Below, in pieces: positions 45,970 through 54,968 of a stretch of 64,000 bases of DNA; position 1 is the first letter of the stretch, and each line of letters begins with the position of its first letter. The stretch is from Kordiimonas pumila. Lineage in GTDB: Bacteria; Pseudomonadota; Alphaproteobacteria; Sphingomonadales; Kordiimonadaceae. Under the pieces are notes generated by a model. It was given only the letters and a program-made list of their open reading frames with translations. It did no database searches and was not told where the DNA came from. Made by a program: the position numbers and the translations under genes. The stretch lies in contig NZ_CP061205.1 of the NCBI RefSeq assembly GCF_015240255.1, positions 3,210,501 to 3,274,500 on the forward strand. The letters run 5' to 3'.

Positions 45970-48900
45970 ATGAATAGTAGCGAGAAACTCAAGACGTTTT
46001 TGCGTCTTGGTACTGCGTCTTCATTGATGCTCGCCATTGGTGCAATTTCAGCACCGCTCGCAGTGGCACAAGATTCTGATACAGATGAAGATATGAGTGA
46101 AGTTGAAGAAGTGGTGGTTACGGGTTCCCGTATCCGTCGTTCTAAAGTTTCAAGCAGCGCACCTGTTGACGTAATTCGTACAGATAAAGCACAACTAGAA
46201 GGTATTGTTGATGTTGGAGCACTTCTGCGCACCTCAACAGTTGCTTCCGGTTCGCAGCAGGTAACGGCTGCAACAAGCGCTGAATTTGTACAAAGCGGCG
46301 GACTTGGTGCACAAACCATTTCCCTTCGCGGCCTTGGTGCAAACCGTACACTGGTACTTCTGAATGGCCGCCGCGCTGGACCAGCCGGTGTTCGCGGTGA
46401 AGTATCATCCTTCGATCTGAACGTAATTCCTATCTCTGCCATTGAGCGTGTTGAAGTTCTTAAAGACGGCGCGTCATCAGTATATGGTTCAGATGCGGTT
46501 GCTGGCGTGATCAACCTGATCACCAAAAAAGAAGATGGCGGCTCTATTGAAGCCTTCTATTCCCAGCCACAGCGTTCAGGCGGTGAAGAACTACGGATTA
46601 ACGCTACATACGGCCAAGTTTTTGACCGTGGTAACTTCCGTATCACAGCGGATTACTACCGCCAGAGCGAACTCGCACGTGGTGACCGTTCGTATTTCCA
46701 GTGCGGTGAAGGTAACTTCTACGACCCAGACACTGGCGAACGTGCGGACGCGATTGACCCACGTACTGGTGACTATGCCTGTCAGGACCTTCTTTGGGGC
46801 CATGTTTGGGTATATGACTATGCCGCAGACCCAAACCTTGAAAGTGCAAGAACAACGCTTATCCAGTATGACCGTAACGGTGATCTGGGCAACTATATCC
46901 CAGGTATTGCACCGGGTAATTTTGGTGCACCAGACGGTTGGTATCAGGTAAACTATGATAAGCTTTCTGCCGGTGTTGCAGACTATGACCACCCATACCA
47001 GAATGAAATTGCTCTCATCCCTAAAGTTGAGACATTCACAGGCCTGATGGAAGGTGAATATGAGATCACAGATAGCATCACAGCTTATGCTGAAGTGCTC
47101 GTAAACCGCCGCAAAACGTATGCGAATGGCTACCGCCAGTATTGGAGCTACATTTACAACTCCAACAATCTTATTTTTGATGCTGGTGATGTAGGTGAAG
47201 GCAATGCGAACCCATTGGCAGATGGCTGGACAGGTGAAAACTGGCTAAGCCCAACACCAATCACTGATTGGTTTGATAGTGCTGTTGATATTGATTACAT
47301 GCGTGTTGTAACAGGTGTCAAAGGCGACTTCGGTGACATGCTGCCGGGCTGGGACTGGGATGTTTCTGCACAGTTTAGCCGTTCAGACGCTGACTATTAT
47401 AACCAGCAAATCCTGAACGATTCTATCGACATGACAATGTTCCGCACTAGTCTCTGCGGTGCAGATGAAGTAACACCAATTTCTGGCAAACAGTGTGTGG
47501 ATGTTGACTGGCTCGACCCAGACTTCCTAGCGGGTGATGTTTCTGATGCTGAGCGCGAGTTCATGTTTGACGAAGAAACCGGCACAACACTGTATAAACA
47601 GATGACCATTGATGCCAGCATGACAGGTAGCCTGTTTGAGCTGCCAGCCGGTTCAGTTGGTGCTGCCTTTGGTTTCCAGTTTCAGGACGAATCCCTGAAC
47701 GATACACCAGGTGACATCACGTATGCAGGGTATAGCTTCAATGGTGGTGAGACTATCCGCTACCTTGGTAACAACCCATCTGATGTTGCTGAACTGCAGC
47801 GCCTTCAAGGGCTTGCAGCGTCTGACCCTACAAATAACTCGCTGGATCTTGTTAGTAATGCATGGAGCGTATCAAGTGCTGGCCCAACTTTTGGTAGCCA
47901 GAAAACTTGGGCCATATTCGGTGAGCTTGAAGTACCTTTGATTGCGGACAAGCCTTTTATTCAGGACCTTTCCTTGAATATTTCTGGTCGTTATACGTCT
48001 GTAAAAGCATCACAAGGTGATGTTTCGTTCGCGTCAGACACAGACAAAACCTATAAAATTGGTTTGAACTGGCAAGTAACACCTGAAATTCGTTTCAGGG
48101 CTACAAAAAGCACATCGTTCCGGGCACCTGCTCTGTACGAATCGTTCCTTGCGGGCCAAACTGCTTCACTACGTCAAAGTGCGGCTGACCCTTGCTTAAA
48201 CTGGGGCCAAGCTATTAATGAAGGCGCCATTAGCCAGCAAATTGCTGATAACTGCGCCGCAGCCGGTATCCCTGATGATTTATCATCCGCGATCTCTGCA
48301 ACCATCATTACGCAGGGCGGCGGTGAAGCTCTGGAGCCAGAAACAGCCTCGTCTAAAACACTGGGTATGGTCTGGACACCAGACTGGGCAGACCTAACAC
48401 TGACTGTTGATTATTTTGACATTACAGTGAAAGGCCAGATTGCTCAGGTTGGTGCACAGAATATTTCGAAGCTTTGTTTTGAAGCAGAGAATATGGCAAC
48501 TGAGCCTCTATGTGATCTGATCACACGGTCAGACGGCACAACTGGTTTGCCTGAGTACCAAATCATATCTATTGAAGATAACTACATCAACATCGCGACA
48601 CAGGAAAGCCGCGGTATGGATGTACACCTGACGTATCGTACAGATACCAAACTTGGGTACTTTACACTTGATACACAGCACACATTCCAGTTCCATGATG
48701 TAACAGAGGTTCTACCTGGTTCCTTCATCGATGAAAATGGTGAAGCAGGTGAGCCTAAATACACAGGCCGCGTTGACCTGACACTTGAGCGCGACAAATG
48801 GGACTTCTTCTACGGCGTTACCTTCATTGGTGCGACATCAAACGTAGAAAGCTGGGGTGGTACAACCTCAACTTACTTCGGTGAAACCATTGAAGTACCA

Positions 48901-49119
48901 CTGGAAATTCCATTCTGGCATTACCACAATGCTTCTGTGACCTATAAGGTCAACGAAGATGTGTCTGTACTGCTTGGTGTAAGCAACCTTTGGGATCGCA
49001 AACCACCACGGGTTTGGAACAACAACTCTGAAATGTACAATGTGGGCGATTCAGCCTTCTATAGCCAATATGATTGGTATGGTCGTCGTTTCTTCCTGAA
49101 CGTGAAGTACGGCTTCTAG
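45970..49119 (+). CDS. Large TonB-dependent outer-membrane receptor
   Basis: 1049 residues. Signal peptide about 1-34 (SSLMLAIGAISAPLAVAQ). A TonB-box-like segment EVEEVVVTGSRIRRS (about 45-59) leads to the plug domain (about 60-170: SLRGLGANRTLVLLNGRR, VERVEVLKDGASSVYGSDAV), then a beta-barrel with many aromatic girdle residues that ends in phenylalanine (NVKYGF), as needed for Bam-dependent insertion. The oversized plug-barrel form and VVVTGSRI start are common in marine and sphingomonad-like receptors for peptides, glycans or other polymers; the ligand cannot be read. A terminator follows, so the downstream sulfotransferase has its own signals. Confidence 0.95.
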   Translation: MNSSEKLKTFLRLGTASSLMLAIGAISAPLAVAQDSDTDEDMSEVEEVVVTGSRIRRSKVSSSAPVDVIRTDKAQLEGIVDVGALLRTSTVASGSQQVTAATSAEFVQSGGLGAQTISLRGLGANRTLVLLNGRRAGPAGVRGEVSSFDLNVIPISAIERVEVLKDGASSVYGSDAVAGVINLITKKEDGGSIEAFYSQPQRSGGEELRINATYGQVFDRGNFRITADYYRQSELARGDRSYFQCGEGNFYDPDTGERADAIDPRTGDYACQDLLWGHVWVYDYAADPNLESARTTLIQYDRNGDLGNYIPGIAPGNFGAPDGWYQVNYDKLSAGVADYDHPYQNEIALIPKVETFTGLMEGEYEITDSITAYAEVLVNRRKTYANGYRQYWSYIYNSNNLIFDAGDVGEGNANPLADGWTGENWLSPTPITDWFDSAVDIDYMRVVTGVKGDFGDMLPGWDWDVSAQFSRSDADYYNQQILNDSIDMTMFRTSLCGADEVTPISGKQCVDVDWLDPDFLAGDVSDAEREFMFDEETGTTLYKQMTIDASMTGSLFELPAGSVGAAFGFQFQDESLNDTPGDITYAGYSFNGGETIRYLGNNPSDVAELQRLQGLAASDPTNNSLDLVSNAWSVSSAGPTFGSQKTWAIFGELEVPLIADKPFIQDLSLNISGRYTSVKASQGDVSFASDTDKTYKIGLNWQVTPEIRFRATKSTSFRAPALYESFLAGQTASLRQSAADPCLNWGQAINEGAISQQIADNCAAAGIPDDLSSAISATIITQGGGEALEPETASSKTLGMVWTPDWADLTLTVDYFDITVKGQIAQVGAQNISKLCFEAENMATEPLCDLITRSDGTTGLPEYQIISIEDNYINIATQESRGMDVHLTYRTDTKLGYFTLDTQHTFQFHDVTEVLPGSFIDENGEAGEPKYTGRVDLTLERDKWDFFYGVTFIGATSNVESWGGTTSTYFGETIEVPLEIPFWHYHNASVTYKVNEDVSVLLGVSNLWDRKPPRVWNNNSEMYNVGDSAFYSQYDWYGRRFFLNVKYGF

Positions 49120-49147
49120 AAACATATTCAGAGATATCTAGCATTCT

Positions 49148-49177
49148 GTGCGTCGGCTTAGGCCGGCGCACTTTTCT
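49148..49177 (+). terminator. Rho-independent terminator after the TonB-dependent receptor
   Basis: GTGCGTCGGC and GCCGGCGCAC pair over 10 bp with one G-T wobble and a short TTAG loop, followed by TTTTCTTT. It lies 28 bases after the receptor stop codon. Confidence 0.88.
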
Positions 49178-49244
49178 TTAGGAAACAGCCCTAAAATATT
49201 GTTACACTACAGACAGTAACGACCTACTGTCAGGGGAGAAGTTC

Positions 49245-50033
49245 ATGCCGCGCATTCTGGCAAAGTCCGACAATTTGAATGAACTGAACAAAAATTTTGA
49301 GCAAACACCGCTTCAAGAGCCTGTATTTCTGAATAGCGTCCCCAAAAGTGGCACACACCTGATCCGCAATATCATGCGCATGTTTGTCCCTGTTCAGCAG
49401 CAATATCATGATGCCTTCATTCAAATCCCCTTACTATCGCAGCACCTTGCAGCCTATGCGCCCTCCAGCCCAAAGCTAAGCTGGGGCCACCTGCTGTTCT
49501 CTGACGATTCGGCTATTGCCCTGAAACCAGTGAACCATATTTTGCTGGTACGCGACCCCTATACATGGGTTTTGGCACGGGCTAGGTTTTTCCTCTCTGA
49601 TACGTTTCAAGGCAACCTCGAGCATCTTAAAGGAGGTAATGTATCTACAGAAGAGATCCTGAACATGATGATTTTTGGTATCCATAACAAAGTGCCTACG
49701 ATGCTAGAAATTTACACCCACAACTGCCTGTCATGGCTTGGCACCAAGGTAGAGCTGATCAGGTATGAAGACCTATTGCACGCCGTTAAAAACCTTGAAA
49801 CCGAGGAAGCAGAAGATTTTTTTGCCGAACTTCTTGGCAAATGTGGCATTGAGGAAATGCCCCATGACTGGCAAGAGCGTGTGCGTATAGGGTCAGACCG
49901 CAACCAAAGCGGCACTGCTCGTGAAAACTTGGCGGGTAACACAGAAGAACTGCCCAATGAGCTACCTGAAATGCAAAAGAAACTGGTCAATTTTGCAGCA
50001 CCCGGCCTCAGAGATATTCTGGGTTATGCCTGA
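49245..50033 (+). CDS. Sulfotransferase-fold protein
   Basis: 262 residues. The 5'-phosphosulfate-binding loop is FLNSVPKSGTHLIRN with PKSGTHL at 33-39, and the 3'-phosphate-binding motif is LLVRDPYTWVLARARFF with VRDP at 102-105; together these identify a PAPS-dependent sulfotransferase. Length and motif spacing suit the cytosolic carbohydrate/tyrosyl-type sulfotransferases. No signal peptide. AGGGGAG precedes the ATG. Its end overlaps a glycosyltransferase-like gene by 8 bases, and it follows a TonB-dependent receptor. The acceptor could be a glycan, a peptide or the receptor itself; none of these is shown. Confidence 0.85.
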   Translation: MPRILAKSDNLNELNKNFEQTPLQEPVFLNSVPKSGTHLIRNIMRMFVPVQQQYHDAFIQIPLLSQHLAAYAPSSPKLSWGHLLFSDDSAIALKPVNHILLVRDPYTWVLARARFFLSDTFQGNLEHLKGGNVSTEEILNMMIFGIHNKVPTMLEIYTHNCLSWLGTKVELIRYEDLLHAVKNLETEEAEDFFAELLGKCGIEEMPHDWQERVRIGSDRNQSGTARENLAGNTEELPNELPEMQKKLVNFAAPGLRDILGYA

Positions 50034-50901
50034 AAGTAGCCGCACGACAAAAACCCAAGCCTTTAAGAAAAACGGTATTATCTATCAGGCTTCACGGTCT
50101 TATAAATATGTGCTTGATGCAGCCCTTTCTGCGCTTAGTGCGCGGCGGGTTGGCTATAATGGCCCTATTTGTCTTTTTACAAACCTTGATCTACCCATGC
50201 CGCCGCCAGAGCTTATCTCTGAAATTATTCAATCAGGCCCTGTCAAAAAATATGCCTCAAAATGGGTTACTGGCAAATTTCCAAAGCTGCAGGCTTTGCA
50301 AAACAGCCCTTACAGTCGCACGCTCTATATTGATACAGACACCCGCATTTTAAATGCTGGCATTAAAGACTTCCCACGTCTGCTATTCAGTGCAGACCTT
50401 CTAATGGTGCGCGTATCACCGCATAACAGCTTCTGCGCTAAAGCCCTTAATACAGATATTTATAATGCGGGCGTTATTGCCTTTAAACAAACGCCTACTG
50501 TTATGGATCTGTTTTCTCAGTGGGAAGCACATACACATAAGCATCACAAACTGCTCGAAGATACCAATCTTCCGTCCCCTGAAATACTGGCAGGTATTAG
50601 TGACCCTAAAAAAAGGCAAAAGCTTCTCAAAATGGACCAGCTAGGGCTTTATGAACTGTTAAACCCCCAGCTCAATCAAACGGGGGTAAGTTTTCAGGAA
50701 ATGGGCGCTGTTTGGAACTACCGTGAGCGCACGACAGTTGCCTTAAAGGAAACAATTATCCACCACCATAACCGGTACCGGAAAAACCAAACTGCTGAAG
50801 CCCAACAGGCGATTCAGGCCTTACAAGCAGAAAAACACGATGCTATAGCGCTCTGGCTTCAAAAGGTTTTAGACTTATGGCAACGGGAAAAGCTGAGCTA
50901 A
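50026..50901 (+). CDS. GT-A-fold nucleotide-diphospho-sugar transferase-like protein
   Basis: 291 residues from the ATG at 50026, which overlaps the sulfotransferase stop by 8 bases; the open frame further upstream is in the wrong frame over that gene. The sequence YIDTDTRI with DTD at 103-105 is the metal-binding DxD motif. The surrounding NTDIYNAGVIAFK (NxGxx) and the C-terminal EMGAVWNYRERTT and HHHNRYRK resemble GT8/nucleotide-diphospho-sugar transferases. It would add a sugar from a nucleotide donor in the cytoplasm. The tight overlap implies that it works with the sulfotransferase. Confidence 0.78.
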   Translation: MPESSRTTKTQAFKKNGIIYQASRSYKYVLDAALSALSARRVGYNGPICLFTNLDLPMPPPELISEIIQSGPVKKYASKWVTGKFPKLQALQNSPYSRTLYIDTDTRILNAGIKDFPRLLFSADLLMVRVSPHNSFCAKALNTDIYNAGVIAFKQTPTVMDLFSQWEAHTHKHHKLLEDTNLPSPEILAGISDPKKRQKLLKMDQLGLYELLNPQLNQTGVSFQEMGAVWNYRERTTVALKETIIHHHNRYRKNQTAEAQQAIQALQAEKHDAIALWLQKVLDLWQREKLS

Positions 50902-50919
50902 AAAATCGCTCAGCTTTTT
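50888..50919. terminator. Bidirectional terminator at the end of the sulfotransferase-glycosyltransferase pair
   Basis: AAAAGCTGAGC (50888-50898) and GCTCAGCTTTT (50908-50918) form an 11-bp perfect stem with a 9-base A-rich loop that includes the stop codon region. T-runs on both strands allow it to act for the converging AstE-like gene as well. Confidence 0.88.
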
Positions 50920-50923
50920 AGCT

Positions 50924-51967
50924 CTATATAATTTCGTCTTCGTCAAACAAGGGGTCGTCGTCCAGCTGTGCGGAAAGGCTATCAACAGTTGCTTCTGCCT
51001 CATCTTTTGCCTTTACACTGGCAATATGAAACAAGCCATCGCCTTCATTCACAACCGGCAAGTTTGTGCGCCCGATAACCAGCCCTCCGTCTTCCGCGCA
51101 TATTTCGGCGTCAACCTCCCCAAATGGGTCTGATACAACACCGAGCAATTCGCCAGCTTTCACTTCTTCGCCAATTTGTTTAAAAGTGCGCAGCAACCCG
51201 CCCGCTGGTGCCCTTACCCACTGGCTGGACTTTGACCAAATAGGGCTGGCTTTGGGTTTAGTAATGCCTTTAGCAGACACCATGCCCAATTTGTTCATAA
51301 TGCGTAGAATACCGGTAACCCCGGCCCTAACGGCAAACTCATCAAAGCGCAACCCTTCGCCTGCCTCATAAAGCAAAACATCAATATTTTTTTCACCCGC
51401 TGCTTTCCTAAGCGATCCTTCTCTAAGAGCGGAACGCAGCACAAGCGGCGCACCAAAAGCTTCGGCCAGAGCCAATGTTTCAGGCTTCTTTGATGAAACC
51501 CGTATTTGTGGCAAGTTTGCACGGTGGATAGCGGCTGAGTGCAGATCAATTCCAAAATCGGAACGAATAACAATTTCCCGCATAAATATATGAGCAAGAC
51601 GCGATGCAAGTGACCCTTTTGGGCTGCCCGGAAAAGACCTGTTCAGGTCGCGGCGGTCAGGCAAATAACGTGACCGGTTCATAAATCCAAATGAGTTAAC
51701 AATAGGCACAGCAAGCAGGGTGCCTTTCAAGCGGTCAAGGCTGGGGGCACGTAGCAAACGCCGCACTATCTCAACACCGATCACTTCGTCACCGTGAACA
51801 GCAGCACTTACAAACATGGTCGGGCCGGGCCGTCTACCGTGCACCACCTGCACAGCCAATGAAACCGGCGTGTGGTCAGACGTTACGCTTACCGGCAGGC
51901 TTACAGTTTCCCGTGTACCCGGGGCAATACGACGCGTCCCAATACTGAACGAAGCCCGATCTGGCAT
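50924..51967 (-). CDS. Succinylglutamate desuccinylase / aspartoacylase-family zinc deacylase
   Basis: 347 residues. M14-like zinc site: AAVHGDEVIGVEIVRR supplies His and Glu ligands, and FGIDLHSAA supplies the third ligand histidine. The C-terminal part (about 255-325) looks like a biotinyl/lipoyl-like beta-sandwich, as is common in this subfamily. Such enzymes cleave amide bonds to glutamate or aspartate. It is translationally coupled to rimK by a TAATG overlap, which suggests removal or trimming of glutamate additions, an inference. Confidence 0.85.
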   Translation of the reverse strand: MPDRASFSIGTRRIAPGTRETVSLPVSVTSDHTPVSLAVQVVHGRRPGPTMFVSAAVHGDEVIGVEIVRRLLRAPSLDRLKGTLLAVPIVNSFGFMNRSRYLPDRRDLNRSFPGSPKGSLASRLAHIFMREIVIRSDFGIDLHSAAIHRANLPQIRVSSKKPETLALAEAFGAPLVLRSALREGSLRKAAGEKNIDVLLYEAGEGLRFDEFAVRAGVTGILRIMNKLGMVSAKGITKPKASPIWSKSSQWVRAPAGGLLRTFKQIGEEVKAGELLGVVSDPFGEVDAEICAEDGGLVIGRTNLPVVNEGDGLFHIASVKAKDEAEATVDSLSAQLDDDPLFDEDEII

Positions 51968-52872
51968 TAGCCTTTTCCCTTGGTTTTGGTTTTGCCCGGC
52001 TGGGCTTTTTTCTCTAGCAATTCTATAATTTGCCCCGCTACATCAATGCCTGTTGCTGTTTCAATGCCCTCAAGGCCGGGGGATGAGTTTACTTCCATGA
52101 CCACTGGGCCGTGGTTCGCCCTCAGCATGTCAACACCGCAGACATTAAGACCCATAGCCTTGGCGGCACGAATGGCAGTAGAACGCTCTTCTGGCCGTAT
52201 TTTTACAGCGTGTGCAGTGCCACCCTGATGCAAGTTTGAGCGAAAATCACCTTCAGCCCCTTTACGCTGCATTGCTGCCACAACCTTGCCGCCGACAACC
52301 AGCGCCCGAATATCGGTGCCATTCGATTCCTTAATAAACTCCTGAACCAGAATATTCACCCCGGCGCCCCTGAATGCCTCAATCACCGATTTTGCAGACC
52401 TATCTGTATCAGCAAGTACCACACCAATGCCCTGCGTACCTTCAAGCAGCTTGATAACAAGCGGCGCGCCCCCTGACAGCTTCAGTATTTCTTTTGTCTG
52501 CTTTGGGTCGTGGGCAAAAGTAGTAACCGGCAAGCCAACACCGTCTCGCGCCAAAATCTGCATAGAGCGGAGTTTGTCGCGCGACCGGCCTATAGCCACA
52601 GATTCGTTCAAAGGGTACACCCCCATCATTTCAAACTGCCTGAGAACCGCAAGGCCGTAGAAGGTAACAGATGCACCAATGCGCGGAATGACAGCATCAT
52701 AAAGCGGCAACTTTTCACCGTTATAATAAATTTCCGGCCTTCTGGAGGCAATATTCATATAGCAGCGCAGCGTGTTAATAATATCAAGCGTATGGCCACG
52801 CTCTTCGGCTGCTTCTTGCAAGCGTTTATGCGAATAAAGGTTAGGGTTGCGGGCCAGCATGGCGATTTTCAT
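51967..52872 (-). CDS. rimK: RimK-family ATP-grasp glutamate ligase
   Basis: 301 residues, full length. ATP-grasp motifs: [19 protein letters not shown], the magnesium-binding [23 protein letters not shown], and the N-terminal [17 protein letters not shown] typical of RimK. RimK adds glutamates to the C-terminus of ribosomal protein S6 or makes poly-alpha-glutamate. It is the middle gene of rimB-like, rimK, desuccinylase. GAGGT precedes the ATG. Confidence 0.95.
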   Translation of the reverse strand: MKIAMLARNPNLYSHKRLQEAAEERGHTLDIINTLRCYMNIASRRPEIYYNGEKLPLYDAVIPRIGASVTFYGLAVLRQFEMMGVYPLNESVAIGRSRDKLRSMQILARDGVGLPVTTFAHDPKQTKEILKLSGGAPLVIKLLEGTQGIGVVLADTDRSAKSVIEAFRGAGVNILVQEFIKESNGTDIRALVVGGKVVAAMQRKGAEGDFRSNLHQGGTAHAVKIRPEERSTAIRAAKAMGLNVCGVDMLRANHGPVVMEVNSSPGLEGIETATGIDVAGQIIELLEKKAQPGKTKTKGKG

Positions 52873-52875
52873 CTG

Positions 52876-53367
52876 TTATACCTCAATAGTTTTTGTAAGT
52901 ACCGCCTCAGATGCCGGTACTGGTGGGCCCACTAAAAATGATTTTCCAGGATCAACCATAATATGCCTGCCCCGGATTGATGTACGCCCGAGGATTAGGT
53001 CAAATCCCATATTTTCACGGTCAGCAAGAGACACTTCAATGTGCCAGCGCCTTTTGCCCATCACGAGCAATGTCTCAATCACATAGCGCTCTTCAGGCAC
53101 ACCGCTGGTGTTTTTAATGGCACGCACATCGCAAAGCGGAAAACAGCACTGCCGTTTCAGCTTCCCGATCGGTACACAAAACTCAACCCAAGGTGCGCCG
53201 TTTATTGTAACAGGCTTTATATGTGTTGCATGCAGGGCTGATGTGCGGGCTCCGGTGTCGATCTTCGCACGGATTACAGGTATATTCAAATCTGGAAAAG
53301 CAATATGTTCACGCCACCCAATGACAGTGACCTTGCTCTTCACATCTTTTTTTATCTGTCTAACCAC
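52876..53367 (-). CDS. rimB: RimB-like retropepsin-fold protease (ATP-dependent zinc protease family name)
   Basis: 163 residues from a GTG at 53367 with AAGGG 6 bases upstream; a TTG at 53370 is the alternative. VIRAKIDTGARTSALHA contains the D-T-G-A active-site signature of retroviral-type aspartic proteases, and LILGRTSIRGRHIMVDP the second conserved block. Proteins of this family are encoded beside rimK in many bacteria and are reported to modulate RimK. It starts the three-gene operon, with 3 bases before rimK. Confidence 0.85.
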   Translation of the reverse strand: MVRQIKKDVKSKVTVIGWREHIAFPDLNIPVIRAKIDTGARTSALHATHIKPVTINGAPWVEFCVPIGKLKRQCCFPLCDVRAIKNTSGVPEERYVIETLLVMGKRRWHIEVSLADRENMGFDLILGRTSIRGRHIMVDPGKSFLVGPPVPASEAVLTKTIEV

Positions 53368-53570
53368 CAACTGCCCTTTTATGTCACATATATAGGTTAC
53401 ATGCTTTTTGTTAAGTATCTCTATTCAGGAGACAAAACTATTTGCAATCAAAAAGTAGCCTATCCCAAAAATGTAATAATTGTTAGGAATTTGACCGCAG
53501 TGATCAGCCAATCAGCGGCGCTTGCTTCCCTACCTTACTTCTCATAGACTGCACACGAAGGAGACTGTTC

Positions 53571-54965
53571 ATGGTCGAAAAGCGTACAGAATCAGATACA
53601 ATGGGTACCATTGACGTGCCGACCAACAGTTATTGGGGTGCACAAACACAGCGCTCCCACGAGAATTTTCGTATTGGTATAGAACATATGCCAGAAGCGC
53701 TTATAAGAGCGCTCGCTATTCAGAAAAAAGCTGCTGCTGAAACCAATATAGCGCTTCAGCAATTGGATAAGACCATTGGTAATGCGATCATTGATGCAGC
53801 AAACAGTATTATTGCGGGTCAAATGCTAGATCAGTTTCCTTTGGTTGTGTGGCAAACTGGATCGGGCACCCAGACAAACATGAACATGAATGAAGTGCTC
53901 TCTAACCGTGCCATTGAATTACTGGGCGGCAAAAGGGGCAGCAAAAGCCCTGTTCATCCCAATGACCATGTGAACATGAGCCAAAGCTCAAACGACAGTT
54001 TCCCAACGGCTATGTCGATTGCGATAGCCCTTGAAATAACGCAAAACCTTATTCCTGCTGTGCAAACGCTGTACAAAGCACTGGAAACAAAAACAGCTGA
54101 ATTTGCAGATATTATCAAGATAGGCCGCACCCATACACAAGATGCAACACCCATTACACTTGGGCAAGAATTTTCTGGTTATGCCCGGCAGATAGAGCTT
54201 GGCCTTGACCGCCTAACCGACTGCCTTCCAAGAGCCATGGAACTGGCACAGGGTGGCACAGCAGTAGGCACAGGCCTCAATGCGCACCCTGACTTTGCCG
54301 CAGAATTTACCAACCATGTTTGTGCCATCACAGGCCTACCCTTCACCAGTGCAAAAAACAAGTTTGAAGCTATAGCAGCCCATGATGCCGCAGCCGAAGT
54401 ATCTGGTGTTCTTAATGTTCTCGCCGTCAGCCTTATGAAAATCGCAAACGACATCAGGTTTTTGGCAAGTGGCCCCAGAAGCGGTCTCGGCGAACTGGTA
54501 CTACCCGCAAATGAGCCCGGTTCATCCATTATGCCCGGTAAAGTGAACCCGACACAGTGTGAAGCACTCACACAGGTTTGTGCACAGGTAATGGGCAACC
54601 ATGTAACCGTTACAATTGCTTGTTCAAATGGTCACTTTGAACTGAATGCTTTCAAGCCGGTGATTATATATAATCTGCTGCAATCCATACGCCTGCTTAC
54701 CGATGCCAGCCACAGTTTTACTGATAAATGCTTAATGGGCATTACAGCTAACAGAAACCGCATTGCTGAATTAATGGAACAGTCTCTAATGCTGGTAACA
54801 GCCCTTAACCCCCATATTGGCTATGACAAAGCAGCGATCATTGCTAAAAAAGCCCATGCTGAAGATATAACGCTCAAAGAGGCGGCTATAAAGTCAGGGC
54901 TTGTAAGCGAGGAAGATTTTAAAAACTGGGTTAAGCCTGCAAGTATGGTTGGTAAAAAGGCCTAG
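53571..54965 (+). CDS. fumC: Class II fumarate hydratase FumC
   Basis: 464 residues, full length. The signature [10 protein letters not shown] at 318-327, the [14 protein letters not shown] motif (97-109) and [10 protein letters not shown] with H188 at the active site identify a class II fumarase (not aspartase, by the overall family line). It interconverts fumarate and malate in the TCA cycle without iron-sulfur clusters. AAGGAG precedes the ATG. Its end meets the convergent gene at 54969 with 3 bases between. Confidence 0.95.
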   Translation: MVEKRTESDTMGTIDVPTNSYWGAQTQRSHENFRIGIEHMPEALIRALAIQKKAAAETNIALQQLDKTIGNAIIDAANSIIAGQMLDQFPLVVWQTGSGTQTNMNMNEVLSNRAIELLGGKRGSKSPVHPNDHVNMSQSSNDSFPTAMSIAIALEITQNLIPAVQTLYKALETKTAEFADIIKIGRTHTQDATPITLGQEFSGYARQIELGLDRLTDCLPRAMELAQGGTAVGTGLNAHPDFAAEFTNHVCAITGLPFTSAKNKFEAIAAHDAAAEVSGVLNVLAVSLMKIANDIRFLASGPRSGLGELVLPANEPGSSIMPGKVNPTQCEALTQVCAQVMGNHVTVTIACSNGHFELNAFKPVIIYNLLQSIRLLTDASHSFTDKCLMGITANRNRIAELMEQSLMLVTALNPHIGYDKAAIIAKKAHAEDITLKEAAIKSGLVSEEDFKNWVKPASMVGKKA

Positions 54966-54968
54966 ATT

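Noticed and set aside
45894-46526. 210-codon open frame antisense to the receptor 5' end
   Set aside because: Thr/Ser/Arg-rich shadow of the receptor gene without protein-like features.
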